Below are positions 9,437 to 19,859 of a stretch of 64,000 nt of DNA, in pieces. The stretch is from positions 8,343,854-8,407,853 of the forward strand of contig CP092869.1 in NCBI GenBank assembly GCA_030710605.1, given 5' to 3'. Made by a program: the position numbers and the translations under genes. Numbering within the stretch: position 1 is the stretch's first letter; each line of letters begins with the position of its first letter. The notes below the pieces were generated by a model. That model did not search any database. It had not been told where the DNA came from and was given only the letters and a program-made list of their open reading frames with translations. The DNA comes from Cordylochernes scorpioides. Its lineage: Eukaryota; Arthropoda; Arachnida; Pseudoscorpiones; Chernetidae.

Positions 9437-9875
9437 TATCTTAAATATATAGGGAAGATTTACAGAGAGTACTATCTCAACTGTAATGGAGTTATAAATG
9501 AAGAAAACCATTTAAGCTTGAATACCAATTGCAACAGTGTTATCAGTCTATAAGACACCTGTTAGGGTTAAAGTACAGATTTTATCTTTTATAGGCGATA
9601 GTACTAATCTAATAATTTTTTTTTTTTGCCATTTCGCTGCCAATATTTCTTCCATTTTATTCGTTATTACTGTCATTCGTTGCTGCATTCCATAAAACAA
9701 ATATATATTTCCACTAAAACTATACAGAAAATATGAAATAAGGTTAATTTGCGGATTGCTATTCTTTATTGTAAGATAAGGTTAGAACAGAATATAACCA
9801 ATGGGGTAACGGATTCTCTCCATAAACAAAACTCCAGAAGAATTATAATGACTTGTCTCTGACGATTTATAAATC

Positions 9876-10037
9876 TGTAAATTATATTTAATTGCCATCT
9901 ATCGTTAAACTTTTACACAAATAAATTTACTGGCAATGCGTTTCTTTTAAATATCATCAAAATCATCAAGGTCTGTAGAGATAATATTTGATGATATTTA
10001 AAAGAAACGCATTGCCAGTAAATTTATTTCTGTAAAA
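9876..10037 (+). mobile_element. palindromic element family A with 12 bp target duplication
   Basis: GATTTATAAATC flanks the element at 9864-9875 and 10038-10049. Tail TTGCCATCTATCGTTAA, then arm ACACAAATAAATTTACTGGC..AAATATCATCAA and its reverse complement with a short loop. Non-coding, with a one-sided tail. Confidence 0.85.
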
Positions 10038-10121
10038 GATTTATAAATCACTAAAAAAGTTTGAATATGCTAAACCAATTTGAAGTTCCTGATATCCACA
10101 TTCTTCGAAAATATAAGAAAT

Positions 10122-10486
10122 CTTCTTCTTCTTTCTTATCTCAACTCAATCATATTAGGGTTTCAAGTTGTGACCCTTGATGGTGTCTGTTTGACAACCA
10201 CTGGGTGAAGTAGAATGTGTCTGACTTTGTCATTAAGACCGGGAAAACTACTCAGTGGCAGGCCGACTTAGCTCCAAAAGAAATCGCCGCCTTTGACATG
10301 AGGAACAGACGCCATGTGCAGCTGCTCCTAACATGGAGTACAAACGCTGCTCATCCTGTATCCCTGGATTAGGAGCCCTTACAGGGTACTATCAGCCGGG
10401 CCAGCTGAACCCAGGTTTTTTAGTGAGCTTGTTACTGCTCCCCCTCCTCCTTTTTCATCCGGGCTTGGGACCGGCAAAGGCGGAGT
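10122..10486 (+). repeat. dispersed repeat J, uninterrupted copy
   Basis: Aligns with 4530-5460 minus its two SINEs and so serves as the empty-site reference. Segments: CAATCATATTAGGG, GATGGTGTCTG, GTGAAGTAGAATG, ACTACTCAGTGGCAGG, CATCCTGTATCCCTGG, GGGCCAGCTGAACCCAGG. Confidence 0.75.
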
Positions 10487-10710
10487 TAATATAAGAAATG
10501 ATCTCCATGAAAGTACAATCAAAGCACTTATATGTCTATTTTACAGCGTTTAAAATGAATTTTAATTAGAATACCTTTTAATCAATCAGTACCATTATTA
10601 AGAGATAGACCTTTAGTCCTATATACAAATTCTCTTTAGAGATAAAAGAAAATAAGTGTATAAAAAAGAGAAGGACATTACAATTTATAAAGTTCGATGG
10701 GAAATATGTA

Positions 10711-10883
10711 TACTCATGGACAAAACTTAAGAAAGTTTTTACCTTTTATAATTGTATATATTGGGATTGAGACAATAACTCTGAAAGGTATTTTATACAC
10801 AGTGACTTTTATTGAAGACCCACGAGATAACCAAGTGTGACCTAAGACTTTTCACTTCCTTAAGTTCTATCCATGAAGTGTAT
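10711..10883. mobile_element. mariner-like MITE M1
   Basis: Inverted ends TACTCATGGACAAAACTTAA and CTTAAGTTCTATCCATGA-GTGTA, with GGGATTGAGACAATAACTCTG inside. Same termini at 15.87, 48.25, 48.51 and 59.21 kb. The ends resemble Tc1/mariner-type terminal repeats; superfamily is inference. Confidence 0.65.
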
Positions 10884-10889
10884 ATATAG

Positions 10890-12165
10890 AGCAATACTTA
10901 TTTTATATTATGATTAATCAGGATAATATGACGGGATAGAAATGACTCTGTCAATTTTTGCATTTGGAAGGGAATATACAAAGTAGAAGATTAATTTGTA
11001 TATTACGAATTCGAACCTATGACATTAAGCCCTTCCATATCTATCTCTATATGGCCTTGAATTTTAATCCGGATAGGTCAAGCATTGTGGAAATTATACG
11101 GAACAAACACACCTAGAGACGCCAGTTATGTAAATTTCTCCTTTTTGCATATTCATTCAGAAGATTTACATATTTGTAAATATAATTCTGTATATAAGGA
11201 TGTTTAATAAAAGTGTGTCAGTTATAAATCGGGTGAATTATTAGTGTCATCAGGGTGTTGTGGGCACTTTTAATGAAGCAAATAGGCTTCGGTTGGAGAC
11301 CAGAAGAAGTCTGGCAAGAAGATACAGTCACACAACTATTTAGATAAGACCAGACATATCCAGGCAAGCTTTCCAAGCTTAGTAAGTGAGGCAGTGATCG
11401 TATCCGAAACAACACCCATAAACATTTCATCTTTATTTACATATATTCCCAAAATACATATTTATATTGGCTGTGAGTTTAACCTTTTAATTTTATATTA
11501 AATTACAAATATATTAGAAACAGAAATTAGAAAATTTGAATCTCAAATCACACATTACTGAATAGATTTTTTCATCTGTAAAACTAAATGATGTTAAAGT
11601 TTTAAAGGCAGAAAAATAAATTAGAGAAAATTTATGATAATATTTGAGTATTTTGAATTGTAAATTTGTTGAATTCTTTTCTAATATTTAAATAAGAAAA
11701 TAGTTTGTGAAGAAATTAGGAATAACTTTATCCACTTCCTGTTCACAAACAATGTTCGTATTTTATCTAACAATTTCTTTATCTGTATGCAAATTTATAT
11801 TTTTACGATGGTTAAATTTGGTTCATTTTCACTCAACTAGATTTACTTTATTTTTATACTCTTTATCATCGATAAAGTCGATTTTAAAATTTCATTTTTA
11901 AAAGTTTAGAAGATACTTATACTGTTTTATTACGTGTGGGTTGTGTATTATTTTACCATTATATATAAATCCTTTTTTAATTTATAGTCTAATATAGAAC
12001 CATCGTACCTAATGGAACATATAGGCGATAAATATATTGAACATAATATTGCTATATTAATACAAAATAAGCGATTTTCTCCAGTAAAAAAAAAAGATTT
12101 ATAAATTTAATATTCTTAGTTTTAATCGTGTTGTGTGATATGGATTATCTTTTTCAGCTTATATC
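10890..12165. other. no recognisable gene
   Basis: Long AT-rich stretch. The slightly GC-richer 11220-11420 has no coding signature in either strand. Nothing else supported. Confidence 0.5.
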
Positions 12166-12169
12166 TTCA

Positions 12170-12395
12170 TTCCAACATTATGGAATATATGTGTGGCTTC
12201 ATTTCAGCATTATAAACTTTATGTTTGGCTTCACTCCAGTGTTATAGACTTATGTGTGGCTTCACTTTAGCATTATAAACTTCATGTTTGGCTTCACTTC
12301 AGTGTTATAAACTTCATGTTTGGCTTCACTTCAGTGTTATAAACTTCATATTTGGCTTCAATCAAGCATTATGAACTTCATGTTTGGCTTCGCTC
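12170..12395. repeat. 33 bp tandem repeat
   Basis: About seven copies of a unit like TTATAAACTTCATGTTTGGC TTCACTTCAGTG, with the TGGCTTCA word spaced 32-34 bp. No in-frame protein function is suggested. Confidence 0.85.
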
Positions 12396-12718
12396 TCTGT
12401 GTAATGACATATTGGTTTCAATTTTGCATATCTCTTCATCAAAGGTAATATAGATACAAATGACGCCATTTCAATCCGAGCTAGTTCAACCAAGCCAATT
12501 TGATGGAAGTGACTGGAGGAATATATAATTGATTTAATTATCGATTTAATAAGCTGACAGAGGGAGATTAGCTCTCCCCAGAATGTATAATCACCCCAGA
12601 TATTACCATCATCAATAACCTGTCTTGTTCCATCGTTAACAAATCTTTTCGGTTGAGATTTCGATCTCCTATGCTCCTCGCCCTTTTCTAGATTGTCACG
12701 ACGGAAGGTAAATGGCAA
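12362..12718 (-). CDS. unassigned 118-codon open frame
   Basis: An ATG-initiated frame with hydrophilic N-terminus (M-P-F-T-F-R-R-D-N-L-E-K-G-E-E-H-R-R), a central aliphatic stretch, and a C-terminus running into the 33 bp repeats. I do not recognise it. It has no repeat partner here. Chance frame or degraded exon are both possible. Confidence 0.2.
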   Translation of the reverse strand: MPFTFRRDNLEKGEEHRRSKSQPKRFVNDGTRQVIDDGNIWGDYTFWGELISLCQLIKSIIKSIIYSSSHFHQIGLVELARIEMASFVSILPLMKRYAKLKPICHYTESEAKHEVHNA

Positions 12719-13210
12719 GATGCCGATGCAACTTTATTTTAACACAAACAATTCAACTTTATTTACATAATACACAAATTGAACTTTCAATCGAACGGTT
12801 TCAAGATATCTTTTCCCAAAGATAGAGATTTCCAAGATTTTTTCCTTTAATTTTTCTTCATTATAATTCAGATAACAATGAACATAATGATAAATAATAA
12901 CTTAATAATTACTAAGCCATAATTTAAATGGGATTTACACTCCTTGCAAATATTTAGAGAAGAATTTAACTTCGTTAGAATAGCTAAACTAACAAGGTAG
13001 GGATCATGATGATACTGATGTTATTGATACTAAAAATTGTTATTGAGGTAAAACTTTGATAAGGCTTTAGATTGACTATTATAGTTTTAGATCCGCTCAT
13101 AGAATGAACCAGTAGCTATGTTCACGTAGAAGAATAGTGAAACATTGAGTTATATTTGTAAAATAGCAGAATAATGAATTTAGGAATCTGTTTATGAAAT
13201 AATAGATATT
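12719..13210. other. no recognisable gene
   Basis: AT-rich, no supported feature. Confidence 0.5.
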
Positions 13211-13214
13211 CGAC

Positions 13215-13490
13215 TGTGAAAAAAAATAGTACAAATGTGATATTGTACTGGGATAAGGTTCATAAATTATGAAAAAGGCATCTTCTTATCGTGCAACTGA
13301 AAGTTGCTGATGGCTTGCGCCATCTATCGGAATAAATATCAACTATTATCGTTTATTTTTTTGGTTTGGCCAATTCTGGAATAATTAAAAATCAACGAGA
13401 ATAGTTGATATTTATTCCGATAGATGGCGCAAGCCATCAGAAACTTTCAGTTGCACGATAAGGAGATACATTTTCCATAAGATATTCTAC
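13215..13490. mobile_element. P1 element, foldback form
   Basis: Starts with the P1 flank AATAGTACAAATGTGATATT, then arms GCATCTTCTTATCGTGCAAC..GATGGCTTGCGCCATCTATC and their reverse complement closing at ~13360. The central ribozyme part seen at 19.55 kb is absent. Confidence 0.8.
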
Positions 13491-13834
13491 TGTCTAGCTC
13501 TTCCGTTTGGGAGCTGTGACTCACAGCATTTTAACCTTGTTTATTTCGAGAATTCAAGGAGTTTATTCTAAGAGTTAGTAGCTATTTTATTTTAATCTTG
13601 CGTCGTTTTGTCGTGGATGCAATAAGGAATGTCTTCTTATTGAGAAGAAAATCTTGGTTTTGACACGGAAGTTAAATCTTTGAGTTAGTTACAGAAAAAT
13701 ATAATCTGCAGAATTCAATACGCTCAAGATCTCGGCGCTCTTCAGCTGGGTCATTCCTATATTACCCAGCATCCACATCAAAATGTACCCTAGAAATTAA
13801 AACTTCAGAAAGATTAGACAATTTTATTTTAGAT

Positions 13835-14060
13835 GGAAATTTTCCGGTAGTATATTTATCTATAAAAATAGAGGTCACCTCTCCCGTCAAAATCCTCACT
13901 CAAAATCACCTCTCCCATCTTTGTGAACGCTTCTCAGTTTGCAAAAGCAGGTTTTGTGGCTTTGTCATCGATCCGAGGCTGCTAGTTTGCGTGCGGCGAA
14001 AGTCAATAGTTAGCGTCTAGTTTTGACGTATATTTTGGCGGCAGAGGTGACTGTTATCTT
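13835..14060 (+). mobile_element. hammerhead element H, relic
   Basis: GATGGAAATTTTCCGGTAG, CACCTCTCCCGTCAAAAT, AACGCTTCTCAGTTTGCAAA, TGTGGCTTTGTCATCGATCC and GTCTAGTTTTGACGTATATT match the body of 1883-2250 in opposite orientation. Similarity starts just downstream of where the ribozyme would be cut; the ribozyme itself is missing. Confidence 0.65.
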
Positions 14061-14094
14061 TGCATAATTTTATTTCATTAAAATAAATTAACGT

Positions 14095-14248
14095 AAAGAT
14101 AGAGGCTGCCTGGCCGGAATTCATAGTTCTTCAAATTAAAGATATTTCGGCCAGTAAATCTTTTTTATTGTCTCGACCTTTCGACAAGATTATTTTGTCC
14201 TCGTCAGGAGCGAACAAAAATTAAAACATTTGGCAAAGCGTTAAAAAT
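14095..14248 (-). mobile_element. Penelope-type element P2, relic
   Basis: Shares AGGCTGCCTGGCCGG, AAATTAAAGATATTTCGGCC and GCATTTGGCAAAGCGTT-type end with the inverted pair at 47.99-48.24 kb. Includes a hammerhead-like motif at 14172-14210. The DNA transposon at 14251 inserted immediately beside or into it. Confidence 0.7.
14172..14210 (-). ncRNA. hammerhead-like motif, probably inactive
   Basis: Minus strand: CTC, CTGACGA, G, GACAA..TTGTC stem, GAAAG, GTC, GAG. The CUGANGA and GAAA boxes are present, but one extra base precedes stem II, stem I has only 3 pairs and stem III reads AAGG rather than the palindromic ACGU of its sister at 48162. Confidence 0.55.
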
Positions 14249-14250
14249 TA

Positions 14251-15582
14251 CACTGGTCAACAAGATTTTTGCACAAGAGAACCTGATTATGTTTCTAGTG
14301 TAACTTTTCATGCTGAACTCAAAAATCTAATCAGAAATTTCCCATCACGTATGGTTTTTGCGTGACGGTATTTTTTTAGTATTGGGATAAATACACTAAA
14401 AATTTCAAACAATGTCACGTAACTGGTTTATCAAAAAATATTTTTCTTTGTCCACAAAGAAATAGCATCTTATCTACATGTCCTGAATCCAAATATACCA
14501 TAGGTTTTTTTCTATTACACAATATTTCTGAGATACACCTACTTGAATTTGGAAATATTGTTAATATATAGGCATATATGAACGAAACATATTTATTATT
14601 GAAAAGCAGTGACAGTGGATTTTCTTCTATACTTTCCTTGTGGTAGATCCCTCTTGAGTGCCCAGCAGTCGTCGGCAAGCATAGCGGGACTCCATTTACC
14701 TTGGTACCGCTTCTCCATGCTTGATATAGCTTGATGAAACCTCTCACCATGCTCATCGCTAACTGCGCCAAGATTGTCTGGAAAGAAATCTAGATGTGAA
14801 TGCAGGAAATGGATCTTGAGGGACATGTTACATCCCAGTGCCTTGTAGGAAAGCAACAGATCATTAACTATGTCTCGGTAATTTTCAACCTTGACACTTC
14901 CTAAGAAGTTTTTGCAAACGTTTCTAAAGGAATTCCATGCTGCTGCTTCAACTTCATTCAAACTATTTTTAAAATTTCCATCCTGCTGCAATTCTCGAAT
15001 CTGAGGTCCAACGAAAATGCTTTCTTTAATCTTCGCTTCACTTATACTAGAAAATTTTTGTTTTAGGTAGGCAAATCCACTGGCATTTCGATCCATTGCC
15101 TTGACAAAGTTCTTCATTAATCCCAGTTTAATATGTAATGGTGGTAAGTAAATATTTTCTGTATCGATCAGGGGTAGATTTGCAATATTTTTATATCCTG
15201 GAGTAAAGATTTTACGGTTTGCCAGATTTTTTTAATGTAATGCCTTTCCCTATCTCTGCTATCCCACTCACACAGAAAACAACAAAATTTTGTATATCCA
15301 AGCTGCAATCCACGCAAGAGAGCAACGACTTTCAAATCGCTGCATATTTTCCAACCGTATCTTTCATATTCTATCTTTTTCAAAAGCAGTTTCATGTTTT
15401 CGTAAGTCTCTTTCATGTTGGATGCATGTATTTATCCCAATACTAAAAAAAGATCGTCAGGCAAGAACCATGGGTGATGGGAAATTTCTGATTAGATTTT
15501 TGAGTTCAGCATGAAAAGTTACACTAGAAACACCATCAGGTTCTCTTGTGCAAAAAAAAAAGGTTTTTTTTGTAGACCTGTG
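14251..15582 (-). mobile_element. DNA transposon with ~145 bp terminal inverted repeats
   Basis: Left end CACTGGTCAACAAGATTTTT and right end (inverted) CACAGGTCTACAAAAAAA lead into arms sharing GCACAAGAGAACCTGAT, AGTGTAACTTTTCATGCTG, CTAATCAGAAATTTCCCATC and TTTTAGTATTGGGATAAATA. The inner ends are at about 14397 and 15426. TTA occurs on both outer sides and may be the target duplication. The interior is a single broken gene. I cannot assign a superfamily from the ends. Confidence 0.8.
14596..15420 (-). pseudogene. transposon-encoded protein, frameshifted
   Basis: Two overlapping-frame segments: 15416-15168 (includes G-L-Q-L-G-Y-T-K-F-C-C-F-L-C-E-W-D-S-R) and ~15200-14596 (includes A-A-A-W-N-S-F, L-H-S-H-L-D-F-F-P-D-N-L-G-A and D-E-H-G-E-R-F-H-Q). 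Only one frameshift, near 15210, separates them, and no in-frame stop is seen before 14596. I recall this protein type as a repeated, poorly characterised transposon protein in arthropods and other invertebrates. C-x2-C and a H-S-H..D-E-H cluster suggest metal binding or nuclease chemistry. The N-terminal part is missing, so this is an internally deleted, non-autonomous copy. Confidence 0.75.
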
Positions 15583-15589
15583 TTATTAA

Positions 15590-15640
15590 ACAGGGCGCTG
15601 TCAGTCCACTTCCTTAAGTTTTGTTCATGAGTGTGTACAG
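15590..15640. repeat. isolated M1 mariner-like terminus
   Basis: CCACTTCCTTAAGTTTTGTT-CATGAGTGTGTA is the inverted M1 end; its partner end is not found to the left. Confidence 0.55.
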
Positions 15641-15867
15641 ATAGAACGTGATAAAATATATTTTGGGATATTAACTCTCCCAAAAAGGTTATAATTTTCT
15701 AAAGTCGAAATTTCAAATTTTCACTTATTATTGATATTTTATTTTTCAATTTTATTTCCGAGGAAGAGAAGCACTTCACACCGATTGGCTAATGAACTCA
15801 ACGTTGATTGGCTGATTAAGGTCATGTGATAATAAGCAGTTAATCAAAGCTCGAATAAAACGTATAT

Positions 15868-16250
15868 ATATACACTTATGGACAATACTTAAGGAAGTGG
15901 AATGTCTCTAATGTCACCGGTCTTTTTTTTTTTTCGAGGAGACAGAAGCAATTTTGTTCACACTTGGTTTATCTCTTTTCACTTATCACTTTTAGCCCCC
16001 TTGTAAATTTGTATATTATATATGTATATATTTAATTCTTTTTGTATATATTTTCTTCTCTCTCTCTCTCTTTGATATGTAACATTGTCTAGAAGACAAT
16101 AAATAATGTTTAATTGTCAAAAAATTGTCACTTGGTTTATCTCGTGTGTCTTCAATAAGGGTCACTTTAATATCTTTCAGAGTTATTGTCTGAATCCCGA
16201 TATACGTGCTGAAAGGTACAAATTCCTTAAGTCTAAGAATGTATATATGG
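15868..16250. mobile_element. mariner-like MITE M1, split by a LINE tail
   Basis: Left end TACACTTATGGACAATACTT, right end (inverted) with AGAGTTATTGTCTGAATCCC and TTCCTTAAGTCTAAGAATGT. A 153 bp insertion at 15976-16128 is flanked by 15 bp direct repeats. Confidence 0.7.
15976..16128 (+). mobile_element. 5'-truncated LINE tail with 15 bp target duplication
   Basis: CACTTGGTTTATCTC is found at 15961-15975 and 16129-16143. The insert has no coding sequence and ends AGACAATAAATAATG-TTAATTGTC-AAAAAATTGTC, the tail type of family 5. Confidence 0.8.
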
Positions 16251-16254
16251 CTAC

Positions 16255-16734
16255 TAAGTAGTATATTAAAGTAAGTAATATCTGGTTATATCAAAACCCT
16301 AGAGATAGCAACAGTAGATTTAAAGCAATATTAGAAAGCGATTCGCTCCAAAATTTTAAACAAAATTTCAAACAAATTTGCTGAACACAGATTTTTCCGT
16401 CTTCTCTACAAAGTTCATTTTCTACCTCTAATGATGTTTAAATGGATTTAAAATTTGTTAAACTTCCCATTACAACTTTTAAATGTTTGGAGTATTACCG
16501 ATGTTTATTAATAAACTTGGCAAACATTTTCTAAATATTATATCTTAATTGAAATTCCAATCGTATTAATACATTAGGGATGGAAGTTTTACGGAAGATC
16601 AAATTGGTCTAATGTAGAGATGGTTTATTTCATCGTTAAAATGGTGGTTTAATAAAAAAACTTTGAAGAATTTGATGGTTTCGATATAGAACGACGAGTC
16701 TTGTTGACTTTATGGAATATTAAATATTTATGTA
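16255..16734. other. no recognisable gene
   Basis: AT-rich; no supported feature. Confidence 0.5.
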
Positions 16735-16805
16735 AAGACAGAAAGGGCACTTCTCCTGTCAAAATAGACACAGAAAGCTATGCCCCATCTGTTAATATTG
16801 TAAAC
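16735..16805 (+). repeat. fragment of hammerhead element H
   Basis: AAAGGGCACTTCTCCTGTC and AAAATAGACACAGAAAGC match 49085-49130; upstream ACGACGAGTCTTGTTGACTT matches 49040. Confidence 0.6.
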
Positions 16806-16814
16806 TCCTCCTCC

Positions 16815-17692
16815 TTCAATGCCTTCCTCTACTGAGGGTGGGCCACATGGTCTCTCCATATCTCCCTCCTTCAATACCTTCCTCTACTGAGGGTAGGCCA
16901 CATTGTCTCTCCATATCTCCCTCCTTCAGTGCCTTCCTCTACTGAGGGTGGGCCACATGGTCTCTCCATATCTCCCTCCTTCAGTGCCTTCCTCTACTGG
17001 GGGTGGGCCACATGGTCTCTCCATATCTCCCTCCTTCAATGCCTTCCTCTACTGAGGGTGGGCTACATGGTCTCTCCATATCTCCCTCCTTCAATACCTT
17101 CCTCTACTGAGGGTGGGCCACATGGTCTCTCCATATCTCCCTCCTTCAATACCTTCCTCTACTGAGGGTGGGCCACATGGTCTCCCCATATCTCCCTCCT
17201 TCAGTGCCTTCCTCTACTGAGGGTGGGCCACATGGTCTCCCCATATCTCCCTCCTTCAGTGCCTTCCTCTACTGAGGGTGGGTCACATGGTCTCTCCATA
17301 TCTCTCTCCTTCAGTGTCTTCCTCTACTGAGGGTGGGCCACATGGTCTCTCCATATCTCCCTCCTTCAGTGCTTTCCTCTACTGAGGGTGAGCTACATGG
17401 TCTCTCCATATCTCCCTCCTTCAGTGCCTTCCTCTACTGAGGGTGGCTGGTCACATGGTCTCTCCATATCTCCTTCCTTCAATGTTTTCCGCTACTGAGG
17501 GTGGGCCACATGGTCTCTACATATCTCCCTCCTTCGATGCTTTCCTCTACTGAGGGTGGGCCACATGGTCTCTCCATATCTCCCTCCTTCAATGCTTTCC
17601 TCTACTGAGGGTGGGCCACATGGTCTCTCCATATCTCCCTCCTTCAGTGCTTTCCTCTACTGAGGGTGGACCACATGGTCTCTCCATACTTC
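16815..17692 (-). repeat. 55 bp minisatellite made of a LINE 3' end
   Basis: About 16 units; CTACTGAGGG recurs every 55 bp from 16829 to 17658, with one unit a few bases longer. On the minus strand each unit reads I-W-R-D-H-V-A-H-P-Q-stop plus ~19 nt. That is the last codons and 3'UTR of the element whose unique C-terminal part follows at 17690-17815. Because 55 is not a multiple of 3, plus-strand open frames through the array are artefacts. Confidence 0.93.
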
Positions 17693-17815
17693 CTCCGCCA
17701 TCCTATTCATCTCCTCGTGTCGTCCAGTCCATTGTTTTAGATCGTCTGTGTATCCCTGTAGTCTCCTCCCCCTCGATCTCTCCCCCTGGAGCTTTCCCTC
17801 CAACACTAGTAGTGT
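17690..17815 (-). pseudogene. non-LTR family 6, C-terminal coding end
   Basis: Minus strand: G-R-R-L-Q-G-Y-T-D-D-L-K-Q-W-T-G-R, then E-E-V-W-R-D-H-V-V-H-P-Q and a stop. R-G-R-x..W-x-D-D-x-K-x-W-T-G is the usual C-terminal motif of CR1/L2-like and related LINE polyproteins. It is the single-copy source of the 55 bp array it abuts. Nothing upstream (towards 17.9 kb) of this protein remains. Confidence 0.75.
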
Positions 17816-17864
17816 CAAAGTATTCGACAAACATAAGCAGTTTGCGCTTGTGAAAAATATTACA

Positions 17865-18045
17865 GAAGTTAAATTGTACTGGGATCAGGTTAATAAATTT
17901 AGAAAAAAAAGCATCTTCTGATCGTTGGCTAAGTCTGGAATAATTAAAAAAATCAAAGAATAATTAATATTTATTCTGATAGATGGCGCAAGCCATCAGC
18001 AACTATTAGTTGCACTATAAGGAGATACCTTTTTCTTTTTTCTTA
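17865..18045. mobile_element. P1 element relic
   Basis: AATTGTACTGGGATCAGG, CTGGAATAATTAAAAAAATC, GATAGATGGCGCAAGCCATC and GGAGATACC match 13215-13490 in order; no ribozyme. Confidence 0.65.
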
Positions 18046-18149
18046 GTTTGAGCTTATCAGGAAAGAATGTTGTTTATTTGTATTTGATTCTGATCTCCCT
18101 CTTTGGTAAATCCTGTAGGTTCTATTAACCCCCTTGAGAACTCATAAAA

Positions 18150-18337
18150 TCAAAGTTGCTCCTGGAAAATGGCTATAGCCAAAACCCAGGCTAGTGGACA
18201 TGGCATCTGCCCGGTAAGCGGAACATTGTGGGTTCGATTCCCATCCCTGGACACTTTTCCGTTCATCATTACTCTTCATAATTCATCCTTTCATAACTCA
18301 TCCAAAAAGGTCAGTCAATATTTCACCTTCAAATGAA
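18150..18337 (+). mobile_element. SINE-2, tRNA-Thr-like head; body equals palindrome family C
   Basis: The head at 18186-18254 is followed by ACTTTTCCGTTCATCATTAC, TCTTCATAATTCATCCTTTC and AACTCATCC, which is one arm of the palindromic family at 45.4, 57.7 and 62.2 kb. The copy runs into the gap at 18338. Confidence 0.7.
18186..18254 (+). tRNA. tRNA-Thr(GGT)-like SINE promoter region
   Basis: Anticodon arm TCTGC-CCGGTAA-GCGGA pairs fully with GGT in the loop; T arm GTGGG-TTCGATT-CCCAT; 3' CCCTGGACA. Position 33 is C, not T, and the D arm (GGCTAGTGGACATGG) is imperfect. So this is a SINE Pol III promoter, not a working tRNA gene. Confidence 0.6.
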
Positions 18338-18437
18338 NNNNNNNNNNNNNNNNNNNNNNNNNNNNNNNNNNNNNNNNNNNNNNNNNNNNNNNNNNNNNNN
18401 NNNNNNNNNNNNNNNNNNNNNNNNNNNNNNNNNNNNN
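18338..18437. other. assembly gap (100 N)
   Basis: Exactly 100 N, immediately after the SINE-2 arm. Confidence 0.99.
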
Positions 18438-18599
18438 GATCGATCCAACCTCACTGCGTGACCGGAAACTGAGCGTCGTCTGCCACTGAAATATTTGACC
18501 AAACGTACTCTGAAATATGGTCTTCATGATTACTTCTCAATATACAGAATTGAGAAAATTGCGATATATTTTATAAATATATCTAAAAACCTTACATAA

Positions 18600-19230
18600 A
18601 AACACACAAAAGCCTTTATTAGGGACTTGCCCCATACAGATTCTCCCAATTGGGTAAGGTAATTGTATATTTCAATGTATAATTCTTCTCAATGTATAAT
18701 TTTCTTACAACATAAACCTTAGATTATTAAAACATTGGATCAGTAAACATGAGGGCAACCATTTCGTTCTTTTACATTACTTTATTTTTCATATAACATA
18801 TTTGTGAACAAAAAAGGTGATGATAAATTCAATGAATATTTACACAATCATAAAATATATATATATTAAACCTTTATATAAACATAAATATTCTAACTAA
18901 AATAAACAGTAATAATCATCTTGTGTTATTCACATAGAAATTGAACTGGCTTTACTCTTCGTCTCAAAGTCATTCACTTGTTAACTGGTCCTTACATAAT
19001 GGTGATCTAAAAAATGTATAGTAAGCTATTGCCTTAGATTTGTTTGCTAATATTTTTGAAAGCAATACGTAGGGTGAAGTGTTGGTACATTTAATTTGTT
19101 GATATAGGGCCTTCCTCTCTGCATCAAGGGCTGTACAATTAAGCAGGTAATGGGGGAGTTCTTCAGTAATTTACTTGTCACATAGTGTACATATTAAGTT
19201 TTTGGCCTCAAACGTCAGAACGTGTTTTTT
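18600..19230 (-). pseudogene. non-LTR family 8, 3' end
   Basis: The minus strand encodes C-T-L-C-D-K, a TAA, then L-P-H-Y-L-L-N-C-T-A-L-D-A-E-R-K-A-L, the terminal CCHC knuckle of I/Jockey-type LINEs with one nonsense change. 3'UTR ends GGGGCAAGTCCCTAATAAAG GCTTTTGTGTG. 5' truncated. Confidence 0.7.
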
Positions 19231-19344
19231 TTTTTTTAAGACTGTAAATAGTATTCTCGATTGAGCTATACATCGTTTGGTATGAAAATTTTAATAATAC
19301 CTTACATAAAAAAATTCTTTCTAATAAAGATACCTATTGCATAA

Positions 19345-19720
19345 GTATGAAAAAGATAGTACAAATGTGATATTGTACTGAAATAAGGTTTATAAATTTA
19401 AGAAAATAGAGGGAAAAAGGCATCTCTTTATCGGGCAAGTGAAAGTTACTGATGGCTTGCGCCATTAATAAGAATAAATATCAACTATTTAATTATTTTA
19501 ATTATTCCAGAATTGGCCAAATACCCATTCTTGATTAATCAAGAAAAGCTAACCACATACGCGTTTCGGGCTGTTGGCCCTCATCAGCGTGGTGCAAGCT
19601 GTACCTCAACAACCAAAAAAACTGGTCATTCAAGCATCCTGAAACATCATGAAACGGGCAGTTAAGGCGTGAGAACGCGAATCGATGTGAAAAAATAGTA
19701 CAAATGTGATATTGTACTTT
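19345..19720 (-). mobile_element. Penelope-type element P1 with intact hammerhead
   Basis: AATAGTACAAATGTGATATT flanks it as direct repeats at ~19352 and ~19689. From the left: GGCATCTCTTTATCGGGCAA, GATGGCTTGCGCCAT, TTGGCCAAATACCC, TTGATTAATCAAGAAAAGC, ribozyme, GGTGCAAGCTGTACC. Non-coding. Hammerheads in the terminal regions of Penelope-like retroelements are established; that this family is Penelope-derived is inference. Confidence 0.75.
19552..19593 (-). ncRNA. type I hammerhead ribozyme
   Basis: Minus strand: stem I ACCACG; CTGATGA; stem II GGGC-CAACA-GCCC; GAA; stem III AC-GC-GT; scissile A; stem I TGTGGT. Stem I gives six pairs (one G-U), stem II four. All core bases match the hammerhead consensus. 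The cut is predicted between plus positions 19558 and 19557. A two-pair stem III is the minimal form known from Penelope-like elements, which may act as a dimer. Confidence 0.92.
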
Positions 19721-19859
19721 TATTTTTTAATTAATGCGTAAAGTTTTTAGATATTTTTATATCTCTGAATATCTGAATGCAATCCTAATCGAATGTTTTT
19801 ATCTTTTTACCTACTGCAATAGTTATGTGCCTAATAAATATATATATATATATAAATAT

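Noticed and set aside
16929..17853. Plus-strand open frames rich in Ser, Pro and Leu
   Set aside because: Artefact of the stop-free 55 bp repeat; the meaningful reading is the LINE C-terminus on the minus strand.
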